Assembly (NCBI RefSeq): GCF_900167085.1
Contig: NZ_FUXA01000005.1
Span: 248,001-312,000, forward strand
DNA: 64,000 nt
Source of the DNA: Eubacterium ruminantium
Lineage (GTDB): Bacteria; Bacillota; Clostridia; Lachnospirales; Lachnospiraceae
Direction of reading: 5' to 3'
Part shown: positions 1 to 8,456 of the stretch, one piece after another
Position numbering within the stretch: the first letter of the stretch is position 1
How the letters are laid out: every line of letters starts with the position of its first letter
Notes under the pieces: model-generated
What the model saw: the letters and a program-made list of their open reading frames with translations, nothing else
Told to the model about the DNA's origin: nothing
Databases searched by the model: none
Made by a program: the position numbers and the translations under genes

Positions 1-1
1 G

Positions 2-733
2 AATGATTTCCTTGAATATATGAAGATTGATCCTTATTTCAAGAAATTCAATCATAATAAGCTTACATTTTCTCTTTCATACACATATGCGGAGAATTAT
101 ATACTTGTCATCTCTCATGATGAAGTTGTTCATCTTAAATGTTCAATGCTCGGAAAGATGCCGGGGCTTGAATTTGATAAGTTCGCAAATCTCCGAACCG
201 CATATGGATTTATGATGGGACATCCCGGTAAGAAACTCCTTTTCATGGGACAGGAATTTGCTCAGGAGCGTGAATGGAGTGAGGCGAGAAGTCTTGATTG
301 GTGGCTTCTTGATCAGCCGCTTCATAAGGGCATGCAGGATTACGTCAAAGAGCTTAACAATATATATAAGAAGTATGACGCATTTTATTATAATGATAAT
401 GAAGTCATGGGATTCGAATGGATCAAGGTTGATGATGCCGATTCAGGAATAGTTACATTTGTCAGAAGAGGTAAGACAACTAAGAATCAGATCATGATGA
501 TCTGTAACTTTGTTCCGGTTGAAAGAAAGGGATACCGCGTTGGAGTACCTTGTCTTACGGAATATACAGAGATACTTAATTCGGATGATGAAAGATTCGG
601 AGGACTCGGAAGAACCAATAAAGATAAGAAGCTTATTGCGGAGAAAGCTCCGTGTGACAGATCCGATAAGTCAATAGTGCTTGACATAGCTCCGCTTTCC
701 GCTATCATTCTTAAGTATGATTATAAAAAATAG
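2..733 (+). CDS. glgB: 1,4-alpha-glucan branching enzyme, C-terminal part (5' truncated by window edge)
   Basis: This enzyme moves a segment of alpha-1,4-glucan onto an alpha-1,6 branch point during glycogen synthesis in the cytoplasm. The frame is open from base 2, so the gene starts outside the window. The visible part begins near the end of the GH13 barrel. It shows the conserved HDEVVH signature at about 104-133 (SHDEVVHLKCSMLGKMPG) and the block GHPGKKLLFMGQEFAQ. The C-terminal all-beta domain follows, with ICNFVPVERKGYRVGVP. The stop is 18 nt before truA, so the two are probably cotranscribed. The catalytic nucleophile and acid/base lie upstream of the window and cannot be checked. Confidence 0.95.
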   Translation, partial: NDFLEYMKIDPYFKKFNHNKLTFSLSYTYAENYILVISHDEVVHLKCSMLGKMPGLEFDKFANLRTAYGFMMGHPGKKLLFMGQEFAQEREWSEARSLDWWLLDQPLHKGMQDYVKELNNIYKKYDAFYYNDNEVMGFEWIKVDDADSGIVTFVRRGKTTKNQIMMICNFVPVERKGYRVGVPCLTEYTEILNSDDERFGGLGRTNKDKKLIAEKAPCDRSDKSIVLDIAPLSAIILKYDYKK

Positions 734-751
734 ATATGGAAATATAATGAT

Positions 752-1519
752 ATGAAAAAGAATATTAAAATGATCCTGAGCTATGACGGCAGCAGATTTT
801 TCGGATGGGAGCATCAGCCGAATACTGATATGACTATACAAGGTAAACTTGAAAATGTGCTCACAGCCATGCTTGAAGGAGAAAATGGCGGACAGGAAGT
901 TAAAGGTCTTACCGTAATCGGCGCAGGTCGTACCGATGCGGGAGTTCACGCAAGGGCAATGACAGCGAATGTAATACTTGATACGGATAAATCCTGCGAT
1001 GAGATTATGGAATATATGAATCATTATCTGCCGGATGATATAAGTATCAACAAGGTGACTGAGGCATCCCCTCATTTCCATAGCAGATACAATGCTAAAG
1101 GAAAAACCTACAGATATACATGCTGGTATGGTGCATCGAAACCTGTATTTGACAGGAAATATGTATCGGTTTTGGATAAAAAACCGGATGTAGACAGAAT
1201 GAGAAAAGCTGCTGAGTATATTGTGGGTATGCATGACTTCAAAAGTTTCTGTGGTAATCCTAAGATGAAAAAATCAACAGTCCGTATAGTTGACCAGATT
1301 AAAATAGAAGAAAGCGGAAATTATATCAGAATGTATTTTCATGGAAATGGTTTTCTTCAAAATATGGTAAGGATCATGACGGGAACACTTTTGATGGTTG
1401 GATTCGGTCAGAAAGAACCGGAAGATATACCTTCTATAATAGAAGGAAAGAACCGTCAGCTGGCAGGATTTACGGCCGAAGCGAAAGGTCTTACATTAAT
1501 GAAAGTTGATTATGATTAA
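752..1519 (+). CDS. truA: tRNA pseudouridine(38-40) synthase TruA
   Basis: TruA converts uridines 38, 39 and 40 in the anticodon arm of many tRNAs to pseudouridine. The 255-residue product has the usual length. It carries the hallmark GAGRTDAGVHA with the catalytic aspartate at about residue 62. It also has the family's N-terminal YDG(S)xFxGWE..P block and the C-terminal FLQNMVRIMTGTLLMVG block. It follows glgB by 18 nt with only a weak GGAAA ribosome site, and ends before a large hairpin and a promoter region. Nothing about it looks unusual. Confidence 0.97.
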   Translation: MKKNIKMILSYDGSRFFGWEHQPNTDMTIQGKLENVLTAMLEGENGGQEVKGLTVIGAGRTDAGVHARAMTANVILDTDKSCDEIMEYMNHYLPDDISINKVTEASPHFHSRYNAKGKTYRYTCWYGASKPVFDRKYVSVLDKKPDVDRMRKAAEYIVGMHDFKSFCGNPKMKKSTVRIVDQIKIEESGNYIRMYFHGNGFLQNMVRIMTGTLLMVGFGQKEPEDIPSIIEGKNRQLAGFTAEAKGLTLMKVDYD

Positions 1520-1522
1520 GAT

Positions 1523-1559
1523 ATGCATAAAATATGTATAATATTCATATTTTATGCAT
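1523..1559. terminator. perfect inverted repeat after truA, possible terminator
   Basis: ATGCATAAAATATG (1523-1536) is matched exactly by CATATTTTATGCAT (1546-1559) around a 9-nt loop. It lies just after the truA stop. The tract that follows (ATTTTATG) is only moderately T-rich, so termination is likely but not certain. The stem is very AT-rich. Confidence 0.5.
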
Positions 1560-1677
1560 ATTTTATGTCTACCAAAGTAAAAAACAACAAGAGAACAGGG
1601 CGAGAAACCGCATAAATCCGTCATTTTTAAAGAAATTATAAAAATGTAAAAAAAGTATGGTATTTTTAATAGTGTAA

Positions 1678-1837
1678 TGCTATAATATGGCAGATGCGAG
1701 CATAGGTCTGCGTCCCGGGGAGAAAGTCTGCCCGTAGATTTAGATAGGATGCGGCATAAACTATGCGAGAGATAGAGTGTGACTTGGAAAGATAAAAAGT
1801 CACGGAAGAACGAGAGAAGTAAAGGAGGTATTACTTC
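1678..1837 (+). promoter_or_regulatory. carB promoter (extended -10) and structured 5' leader of unknown class
   Basis: A TGC-TATAAT extended -10 box sits at 1678-1686. A good -35 box is not obvious. About 145 nt lie between the expected start of transcription and the carB ATG, far more than needed for translation. The leader has mutually exclusive pairings. GGCAGA (1689-1694) can pair with TCTGC at 1707-1711 or TCTGCC at 1727-1732. GCATA/TATGC (1754-1766) and GTGACTT/AAGTCAC (1779-1803) form further hairpins. The 318-nt gap 1520-1837 holds no credible gene. I could not match the leader to a PyrR site or a known riboswitch. Regulation by nucleotides is only a guess from the gene downstream. 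Confidence 0.5.
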
Positions 1838-4800
1838 ATGTCACAGAGAACTGACATACACAAAATACTTATAATCGGTTCTGGTCCGATCATAATCGGT
1901 CAGGCTTGTGAGTTTGATTATTCCGGAACTCAGGCTTGTAAGGCTCTTAGAAGTCTTGGTTATGAGATTGTTCTTGTTAATTCAAACCCTGCAACTATCA
2001 TGACAGATCCGGAGATGGCTGATGTTACATATATCGAGCCTCTTAATGTTAATCGTCTTGAGCAGATAATTGCAAAGGAACGTCCTGATGCATTGCTCCC
2101 TAATTTAGGTGGTCAGTCAGGACTTAATTTATGTTCTGAATTATATAACGCCGGTGTACTTGATAAGTACAATGTACAGGTTATTGGTGTTCAGGTAGAT
2201 GCTATTGAGCGTGGTGAAGACCGTGTCGAATTCAAGCAGACAATGGATTCTCTTGGTATCGAGATGGCAAGAAGCCAGGTTGCTTATAGCGTAGATGAAG
2301 CTCTTGAGATCGCTGATAAGCTTGGTTATCCGGTTGTTCTTCGTCCTGCATATACAATGGGCGGCGCCGGCGGCGGACTTGTTTACAATAAGGAAGAACT
2401 TAAGACTGTTTGTGCAAGAGGTCTTCAGGCTTCCCTCGTTCACCAGGTTCTTGTTGAAGAGTCTGTAATGGGATGGGAAGAACTCGAGCTCGAAGTTGTT
2501 CGTGATAAAGAAGGAAACATGATAACAGTATGTTTCATCGAAAATATCGATCCTATGGGTGTTCATACAGGAGACAGCTTCTGTGCAGCTCCTATGCTTA
2601 CTATTTCTCAGGAAGTTATGGACAGACTTCAGGAGCAGGCTTATAAGATCGTTGATGCTATTCAGGTTATCGGTGGTACAAATGTACAGTTCGCTCATGA
2701 TCCTGTATCAGACAGAATCATTGTTATCGAGATCAACCCACGTACATCACGTTCATCAGCTCTTGCTAGTAAGGCAACAGGTTTCCCTATTGCGCTTGTA
2801 TCAGCAAAGCTTGCTTCAGGACTTACACTTAAAGATATCCCATGCGGAAAGTATGGTACACTTGATAAGTATAAGCCGGACGGAGATTATGTAGTAATCA
2901 AGTTTGCACGTTGGGCATTTGAGAAGTTCAAGGGCGTTGAAGATAAGCTCGGAACACAGATGCGTGCAGTTGGTGAAGTAATGAGTATCGGTAAGACATA
3001 TAAGGAAGCTTTCCAGAAGGCTATCCGTTCTCTTGAAAAGGGACGTTATGGTCTTGGATATGTTAAGAACTTCCATGATATGACTAAGGAAGAGCTTCTT
3101 AAGGCTCTTGTTACACCTTCAAGTGAGAGACATTTCCAGATGTATGAAGCACTTAGAAAAGGTGCAACAGTAGATGAATTATTTGAACTTACACATGTAA
3201 AGAGATACTTCATCGAGCAGATGAAGGAACTTGTTGAAGAAGAGGAAGCTATTGCGGCTTCTAAGGGAAGTCTTCCTGATGATGCTCTTCTTACACAGGC
3301 TAAGAAAGACGGATTCTCAGATAAGTACCTCAGCGAAATCCTTGGTATCGATGAAGATGCCGTAAGAGAAAAGAGAGAAGCTCTCGGCGTTGTTGAGACA
3401 TGGGATAAGGTACATGTTAGCGGAACAGAGAATAGTGCTTATTACTATTCAACATATAATGCTCCTGACAACAATCCTGTATCATCAGATAAACCAAAGA
3501 TCATGATCCTTGGTGGTGGTCCAAACCGTATCGGTCAGGGTATCGAGTTCGATTACTGCTGTGTACATGCAGCTCAGTCACTTAAGAAACTTGGATTTGA
3601 AACAATAATCGTAAACTGTAACCCTGAAACAGTTTCTACAGATTACGATACTTCAGATAAACTTTATTTCGAGCCTCTTACACTTGAAGATGTTCTTAGC
3701 ATCTACAAGAAGGAGAAGCCGGTAGGTGTTATCGCACAGTTTGGTGGACAGACACCTCTTAACCTTGCTTCTGATCTTCAGAAGAATGGCGTAAAGATTC
3801 TTGGAACTTCTCCGGAAGTTATCGATCTTGCAGAAGACAGAGATCAGTTCAGAGCAATGATGGATAAGCTTGGTATTCCTATGCCTGAGTCAGGAATGGC
3901 TACAACAGTTGAAGAAGCTAAGGCTATTGCAAATAAGATCGGTTATCCTGTAATGGTTCGTCCTTCATACGTTCTCGGTGGACGTGGAATGGAAGTCGTT
4001 TATGATGACGATGCAATGACAGGATATATGAATGCAGCTGTAGGTGTTACACCTGACAGACCTATCCTTATCGATAGATTCCTTCATAATGCACTTGAGT
4101 GTGAAGCAGATGCTATTTCTGACGGAACACATGCATATGTTCCGGCAGTTATGGAGCACATCGAGCTTGCAGGTATCCATTCAGGAGACTCAGCTTGTAT
4201 CCTTCCTTCAAAGCATATTCCTGCAGATAATCTTGAGACTATCAAGGAATACACAAGAAAGATCGCTGAAGAGATGCATGTTGTAGGTCTTATGAATATG
4301 CAGTATGCTATCGAAGACGGTAAGGTTTTCGTACTTGAAGCTAACCCAAGAGCATCTCGTACAGTTCCGCTTGTTTCAAAGGTTTGCGGTATCAGAATGG
4401 TACCTATTGCTACAGATATAATCACAGCAGAGCTTACAGGAAGAAAGTCACCTGTACCTGAACTTAAGGATAGAGAGATTCCTTACTTCGGTGTTAAGGA
4501 AGCTGTATTCCCATTCAACATGTTCCAGGAAGTTGACCCTCTTCTCGGACCTGAAATGCGTTCAACAGGAGAAGTTCTCGGACTTTCTCGTTCACTTGGT
4601 GGAGCATTCTTCAAGGCAGAAGAAGGTGCTAAGGCTGATCTTCCTCTTGAAGGAACAGTACTTATCTCTGTTAATAAGCAGGATAAGGAAGAAGTTGTTG
4701 AAATCGCTAAGAGCTTTGCAAATGATGGATTTAAGCTTATAGCTACAGAAGGTACTTGTAAGATCATCAACGATGCAGGTATTGAGTGCGAAAGAGTTAA

Positions 4801-5062
4801 GAAGCTTCAGGAAGGCAGACCAAATATTCTTGATCTCATCACAAATGGTGATATCCAGCTTATCGTTAACTCGCCTGTTGGAAAAGACAGCGCAACAGAT
4901 GACAGCTACCTTCGTAAAGCAGCTATCAAGGCTAAGATTCCGTACATCACAACAATTGCAGCAGCTTCTGCAGCAGCTGACGGAATCCGTCATCTTAGAA
5001 AGCATAAGTTCAGTGATGTTAAATCACTTCAGGAGTGGCATAAAGAGATTAAGGAAGTATAA
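1838..5062 (+). CDS. carB: carbamoyl-phosphate synthase large subunit
   Basis: CarB builds carbamoyl phosphate from bicarbonate, ammonia and two ATP for arginine and pyrimidine synthesis. The ammonia comes from glutamine through the small subunit CarA. The 1074-residue protein has full family length. It has two homologous ATP-grasp halves: the first starts with IIGSGPIIIGQACEFDYSG, the second with ILGGGPNRIGQGIEFDYCC near residue 555. A C-terminal MGS-like regulatory domain follows from about residue 935. A strong AAAGGAGG ribosome site precedes the ATG. No carA is adjacent, so the small subunit must be encoded elsewhere. The preceding long leader suggests independent regulation. Confidence 0.97.
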   Translation: MSQRTDIHKILIIGSGPIIIGQACEFDYSGTQACKALRSLGYEIVLVNSNPATIMTDPEMADVTYIEPLNVNRLEQIIAKERPDALLPNLGGQSGLNLCSELYNAGVLDKYNVQVIGVQVDAIERGEDRVEFKQTMDSLGIEMARSQVAYSVDEALEIADKLGYPVVLRPAYTMGGAGGGLVYNKEELKTVCARGLQASLVHQVLVEESVMGWEELELEVVRDKEGNMITVCFIENIDPMGVHTGDSFCAAPMLTISQEVMDRLQEQAYKIVDAIQVIGGTNVQFAHDPVSDRIIVIEINPRTSRSSALASKATGFPIALVSAKLASGLTLKDIPCGKYGTLDKYKPDGDYVVIKFARWAFEKFKGVEDKLGTQMRAVGEVMSIGKTYKEAFQKAIRSLEKGRYGLGYVKNFHDMTKEELLKALVTPSSERHFQMYEALRKGATVDELFELTHVKRYFIEQMKELVEEEEAIAASKGSLPDDALLTQAKKDGFSDKYLSEILGIDEDAVREKREALGVVETWDKVHVSGTENSAYYYSTYNAPDNNPVSSDKPKIMILGGGPNRIGQGIEFDYCCVHAAQSLKKLGFETIIVNCNPETVSTDYDTSDKLYFEPLTLEDVLSIYKKEKPVGVIAQFGGQTPLNLASDLQKNGVKILGTSPEVIDLAEDRDQFRAMMDKLGIPMPESGMATTVEEAKAIANKIGYPVMVRPSYVLGGRGMEVVYDDDAMTGYMNAAVGVTPDRPILIDRFLHNALECEADAISDGTHAYVPAVMEHIELAGIHSGDSACILPSKHIPADNLETIKEYTRKIAEEMHVVGLMNMQYAIEDGKVFVLEANPRASRTVPLVSKVCGIRMVPIATDIITAELTGRKSPVPELKDREIPYFGVKEAVFPFNMFQEVDPLLGPEMRSTGEVLGLSRSLGGAFFKAEEGAKADLPLEGTVLISVNKQDKEEVVEIAKSFANDGFKLIATEGTCKIINDAGIECERVKKLQEGRPNILDLITNGDIQLIVNSPVGKDSATDDSYLRKAAIKAKIPYITTIAAASAAADGIRHLRKHKFSDVKSLQEWHKEIKEV

Positions 5063-5091
5063 TTTCCTTGTAAATAACATATAGAATACTT

Positions 5092-5236
5092 AAAAAGGCG
5101 GATATGGATTTGCAAAAACTGCATTTTATAGGGTATAATATCAAAGAATCGTATTTGAAATCCCTTCAAATATATTATATTCTGTAGGATGTTGGAGCAA
5201 CATATCTGCCTTTTTGGTAATAATTTTGTTATTACC
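5092..5236. repeat. long-range and local inverted repeats with a promoter in the carB-rfbA gap
   Basis: AAAAAGGCGGATATG (5092-5106) pairs with CATATCTGCCTTTTT (5201-5215), 15 positions with one G-U pair, enclosing about 94 nt. A second perfect hairpin, GGTAATAA-5 nt-TTATTACC, lies at 5216-5236. A promoter-like TTGCAA-18 nt-TATAAT (5110-5139) lies inside the large repeat. The layout could be a terminator for carB, a leader element for rfbA, or both. Confidence 0.45.
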
Positions 5237-5310
5237 TGTTCCATTTAAAGGGACTTTTATTCGTGGGGAGATATTGGTTAATGCGTTTTTTTAGGGTATA
5301 GGAGATTTTT

Positions 5311-6198
5311 ATGAAAGGTATTATTTTGGCCGGAGGCGCAGGAACAAGGCTTTATCCTTTAACACTGGTAACAAGTAAACAGCTACTTCCAGTTTATGAT
5401 AAGCCTATGATTTATTATTCGTTATCAACTCTCATGCTTGCAGGCATCAGAGATATCATGATAATAAGTACGCCTGATGAGCTTCATAGATTCGAGGCAT
5501 TGCTTGGTACAGGTGAAAAGTTCGGTATTTCACTTCATTATAAAGCACAGCCTAGTCCGGATGGCCTTGCTCAGGCATTTATCCTTGGTGAAGAATTCAT
5601 TGGCGATGATGCATGCGCTCTCATTCTTGGGGACAATATTTTCTATGGAAATGGTTTCAGCAAAAAATTAAAAGATGCTATTAAGAATGCAGAAGTAAAT
5701 AAGAGAGCTACTGTATTTGGTTATTATGTTTCAGATCCGGAGAGATTTGGGGTGGTTGACTTTGATGAAAACGGCAGAGCCGTAAGTATAGAGGAAAAAC
5801 CTGCAGAACCAAAGAGCAATTATGCTGTTACAGGATTATATTTCTATCCTTCAGGTGTCAGTAAAAAAGCAGCTCAGGTAACACCTTCGGAAAGAGGCGA
5901 ACTTGAGATAACATCATTAAATGTTATGTATCTTGAAGATGATATCCTGGATGTTCAGCATCTTGACAGAGGATTTGTATGGATGGATACAGGAACGGTT
6001 GACAGTTTGGTTGAAGCATCAAACTTCATACAGTCTGTAGAGAAGAGAAACGGTGTTATAATCTCAGCACCGGAAGAGATTGCATTTCTTCATAAGTGGA
6101 TTGATTCTAAGGCGCTTATTCAGGCTTCTGAACAGTATGGAAAGAGTGCATACGGAAATTATCTGAAGCTGGCTGCTAAAAATAGAGTTAAAAAGTAA
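5311..6198 (+). CDS. rfbA: glucose-1-phosphate thymidylyltransferase
   Basis: This enzyme joins dTTP and glucose-1-phosphate to make dTDP-glucose, the first step towards dTDP-rhamnose and related surface sugars. The 295-residue protein begins with the nucleotide-binding GGxGTRLxPLT motif ([13 protein letters not shown]). It also has [23 protein letters not shown] and [19 protein letters not shown], all typical of RmlA. The ribosome site is TAGGAG. rfbB follows 102 nt later, so both early steps of the pathway are together, but rfbC and rfbD are absent from the window. Confidence 0.96.
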   Translation: MKGIILAGGAGTRLYPLTLVTSKQLLPVYDKPMIYYSLSTLMLAGIRDIMIISTPDELHRFEALLGTGEKFGISLHYKAQPSPDGLAQAFILGEEFIGDDACALILGDNIFYGNGFSKKLKDAIKNAEVNKRATVFGYYVSDPERFGVVDFDENGRAVSIEEKPAEPKSNYAVTGLYFYPSGVSKKAAQVTPSERGELEITSLNVMYLEDDILDVQHLDRGFVWMDTGTVDSLVEASNFIQSVEKRNGVIISAPEEIAFLHKWIDSKALIQASEQYGKSAYGNYLKLAAKNRVKK

Positions 6199-6233
6199 TT
6201 AGCTGCTTAAAAACAGAGTTAAGAAGTTATTTA
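6172..6233 (+). repeat. short tandem duplication at the rfbA 3' end
   Basis: The last codons of rfbA (GCTGCTAAAAATAGAGTTAA, from 6172) are repeated in degenerate form directly after the stop codon (GCTGCTTAAAAACAGAGTTA, from 6202). The period is 30 bp. The second copy would encode a near copy of the AAKNRVKK tail but is separated by the stop. Confidence 0.7.
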
Positions 6234-6300
6234 TTTCCGGAAGATAAGATTACTATTCTTCGCGGATAGATATTTCAATATTTTAAGGAGATATGGATAA

Positions 6301-7320
6301 ATGACTATAGTAGTAACAGGTGGTGCCGGATTTATCGGCAGCAATTTCATTTTCCACATGTTAGATAAATATCCTGATTACAGGATTGTTTGTATAGATA
6401 AACTCACATATGCGGGTAATCTTTCTACTTTGAAGAGTATTATGGATAATCCGAATTTCAGATTTGTTAAGCTTGATATATGTGACAGAGAGGGAGTATA
6501 TAAGCTCTTTGAAGAAGAGCATCCTGATATTGTTGTTAATTTTGCAGCAGAGTCACATGTTGACAGATCTATAGAAGATCCCGGAATATTCTTAGAGACA
6601 AATATCAAAGGTACAGGTGTCCTTATGGATGCCTCATGCAAATATAATGTTAAAAGATATCATCAGGTATCAACTGATGAGGTATATGGAGATCTTCCAC
6701 TGGACAGACCTGATCTTTTCTTTACAGAGGAAACTCCTATTCATACCAGTAGTCCGTACAGCAGCAGTAAGGCAGGAGCGGATCTTCTTGTAATGGCTTA
6801 TCACCGTACATATGGTCTTCCTGTAACTATTTCGCGCTGTTCAAATAATTACGGACCTTATCATTTTCCGGAAAAGCTTATACCTCTTATGATAGCAAAT
6901 TGTCTTTATGACAAGCCGCTTCCTGTATATGGTGAAGGGCTTAATGTAAGAGACTGGCTTTATGTTGAAGATCATTGCAAGGCTATCGATCTTATTATCC
7001 ATAAAGGTACAGTCGGTGAGGTATATAATGTCGGCGGACATAACGAGATGAGAAATATCGACATCGTTAAGTTGATCTGCAAGGAACTTGGAAAACCTGA
7101 AAGTCTCATAACACATGTTGCGGACAGAAAAGGACATGATATGAGATATGCTATCGATCCTACCAAGATTCATAACGAACTTGGATGGCTTCCGGAAACA
7201 AAGTTTGAAGATGGTATAAAGAAGACTGTTAAATGGTATCTTGAAAACCGTGAATGGTGGGAAGAGATAATAAGCGGAGAATATCAGAATTATTATAAGA
7301 AGATGTATGAGAACCGCTAA
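6301..7320 (+). CDS. rfbB: dTDP-glucose 4,6-dehydratase
   Basis: RmlB oxidises and dehydrates dTDP-glucose to dTDP-4-keto-6-deoxyglucose using a bound NAD. The 339-residue protein is an extended short-chain dehydrogenase. It has the Rossmann motif GGAGFIGSNF at the N-terminus, STDEVYGDL, and the catalytic YxxxK (Y153, K157 in PYSSSKAGAD). SRCSNNYGPYHFPEKLIPL and NVRDWLYVEDH are also family signatures. The ATG follows an AAGGAG site. It acts directly after rfbA in the pathway and probably shares its transcript. Confidence 0.96.
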   Translation: MTIVVTGGAGFIGSNFIFHMLDKYPDYRIVCIDKLTYAGNLSTLKSIMDNPNFRFVKLDICDREGVYKLFEEEHPDIVVNFAAESHVDRSIEDPGIFLETNIKGTGVLMDASCKYNVKRYHQVSTDEVYGDLPLDRPDLFFTEETPIHTSSPYSSSKAGADLLVMAYHRTYGLPVTISRCSNNYGPYHFPEKLIPLMIANCLYDKPLPVYGEGLNVRDWLYVEDHCKAIDLIIHKGTVGEVYNVGGHNEMRNIDIVKLICKELGKPESLITHVADRKGHDMRYAIDPTKIHNELGWLPETKFEDGIKKTVKWYLENREWWEEIISGEYQNYYKKMYENR

Positions 7321-7340
7321 AATATAATCATTTATCTGTC

Positions 7341-7368
7341 TTGACATATATTTTGATTGTAATATAAT
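7341..7368 (+). promoter_or_regulatory. near-consensus promoter for map
   Basis: A perfect TTGACA (7341-7346) and a perfect TATAAT (7363-7368) are separated by 16 bp. Downstream, a 14-bp perfect palindrome GAGGCTTAAGCCTC (7404-7417) sits in the 5' leader just before the map ribosome site, where it could affect translation or bind a protein. Confidence 0.8.
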
Positions 7369-7435
7369 AGGTAGTCGGTAAGTAAGTCGTAACTAACTTA
7401 GTAGAGGCTTAAGCCTCGGAATATGGAGAATTATA

Positions 7436-8308
7436 GTGGCTAAATTAGGAAGAAATGATGCATGCTGGTGCGGAAGCGGAAAGAAATACAAGGCATGCCA
7501 TGAAGAATTTGACAGAAGAATAGAAGTTTATAAGAATCAGGGACATATTGTACCGACTCATAATATGATCAAGAATCCTGAACAGATTGCTAAGATAAAA
7601 GAAGCATGTAAGGTAAATGTAGAGGTACTTGATACTGTTGCGGATAAAATCTGCATAGGAATGAGTACTGAAGAGATCAATGAAATCGTAAATGAGGTAA
7701 CTTATAGGAATCATGCTATTCCGGCTCCTCTTAATTATGAAGGATTTCCAAAGAGCGTATGTACATCAATAAATGATGCTGTATGTCATGGTATTCCTTC
7801 AAAAGATGAGATACTTATGGATGGCGACATTATAAATGTTGATGTTTCAACTATCCTTGACGGATATTTTGCAGACTCATCAAGAATGTTTATGATGGGA
7901 AATGTTTCCGATGAAGATAAGAAGCTTGTTGAAGTAACTAAAGAAGCTATGTATAAAGGCCTTGAGATGGTTAAGCCATGGACATTTATGGGTGACATGG
8001 GACAGGCTGTTAATGATCATGCGATAGCAAACGGCTATTCTGTTGTTCGTGAAATCGGTGGACATGGAGTGGGAATAGAATTCCATGAGGAACCATGGGT
8101 AAGCTATGTAACTAAGAAAGGTACAGAGATATTACTTGTTCCCGGAATGATATTCACTATAGAGCCTATGATCAATATGGGCGGTCCGGAAATCTTCGTT
8201 GATGAAGAAAATGATTGGACAGTTTATACAGATGATGGCTCAAAGTCAGCTCAGTGGGAGATTCAGGTTCTCGTTACTGAAGACGGACACGAAGTGCTTA
8301 GTTGGTAA
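7436..8308 (+). CDS. map: methionine aminopeptidase, type I, with N-terminal SEC-C zinc motif
   Basis: MetAP removes the initiator methionine from new proteins. The 290-residue product has a pita-bread peptidase fold with all five metal ligands visible: D136, D147, H210, E243 and E275. Their spacing matches the E. coli enzyme. An N-terminal extension of about 45 residues carries a SEC-C zinc motif (CWCGSGKKYKACH), a form known in Firmicutes and thought to help ribosome association. The start is a GTG at 7436 preceded by TGGAG; no ATG fits. The gene has its own consensus promoter and a strong terminator, so it is probably monocistronic. Confidence 0.95.
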   Translation: MAKLGRNDACWCGSGKKYKACHEEFDRRIEVYKNQGHIVPTHNMIKNPEQIAKIKEACKVNVEVLDTVADKICIGMSTEEINEIVNEVTYRNHAIPAPLNYEGFPKSVCTSINDAVCHGIPSKDEILMDGDIINVDVSTILDGYFADSSRMFMMGNVSDEDKKLVEVTKEAMYKGLEMVKPWTFMGDMGQAVNDHAIANGYSVVREIGGHGVGIEFHEEPWVSYVTKKGTEILLVPGMIFTIEPMINMGGPEIFVDEENDWTVYTDDGSKSAQWEIQVLVTEDGHEVLSW

Positions 8309-8314
8309 TTTTTT

Positions 8315-8342
8315 GGATGGTCTTATGACCATCCTTTTTTTT
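8315..8342 (+). terminator. intrinsic terminator after map
   Basis: GGATGGTC (8315-8322), a TTAT loop, GACCATCC (8327-8334) and a run of eight T form a perfect rho-independent terminator. Confidence 0.92.
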
Positions 8343-8358
8343 ATATAGGTTTATACTA

Positions 8359-8386
8359 TTGCAATTTTCATAAAAAGTAGTATGAT
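8359..8386 (+). promoter_or_regulatory. lon promoter
   Basis: TTGCAA (8359-8364) and TATGAT (8381-8386) are 16 bp apart. The predicted start of transcription falls inside the CIRCE element that follows, an arrangement expected for repression by HrcA. Confidence 0.75.
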
Positions 8387-8390
8387 TAAA

Positions 8391-8417
8391 TTAGCACTCA
8401 CTTAGATTAAGTGCTAA
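8391..8417 (+). promoter_or_regulatory. CIRCE operator (HrcA binding site) upstream of lon
   Basis: TTAGCACTC (8391-8399), a 9-nt spacer and AAGTGCTAA (8409-8417) match the CIRCE consensus TTAGCACTC-N9-GAGTGCTAA at 17 of 18 arm positions. It lies directly downstream of the -10 box and 40 nt before the lon start. HrcA normally controls groESL and dnaK through this site, so lon appears to be in the heat-shock repressor's regulon here. Confidence 0.9.
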
Positions 8418-8456
8418 CAAGATCCCTGTTGTTTGTTAAAGAAGAGGAGATATTTA

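Noticed and set aside
671-1234. 187-codon open frame on the minus strand across truA
   Set aside because: It is a shadow of truA: no ribosome site, low-complexity composition, and the plus-strand gene is certain.
1690-1837. PyrR site or guanidine/PRPP riboswitch in the carB leader
   Set aside because: A CCCGGGGAGA stretch resembles part of the ykkC motif, but the rest of the aptamer and the PyrR consensus are absent.
2141-2698. 185-codon minus-strand frame inside carB
   Set aside because: Antisense shadow of a highly conserved gene; no family resemblance.
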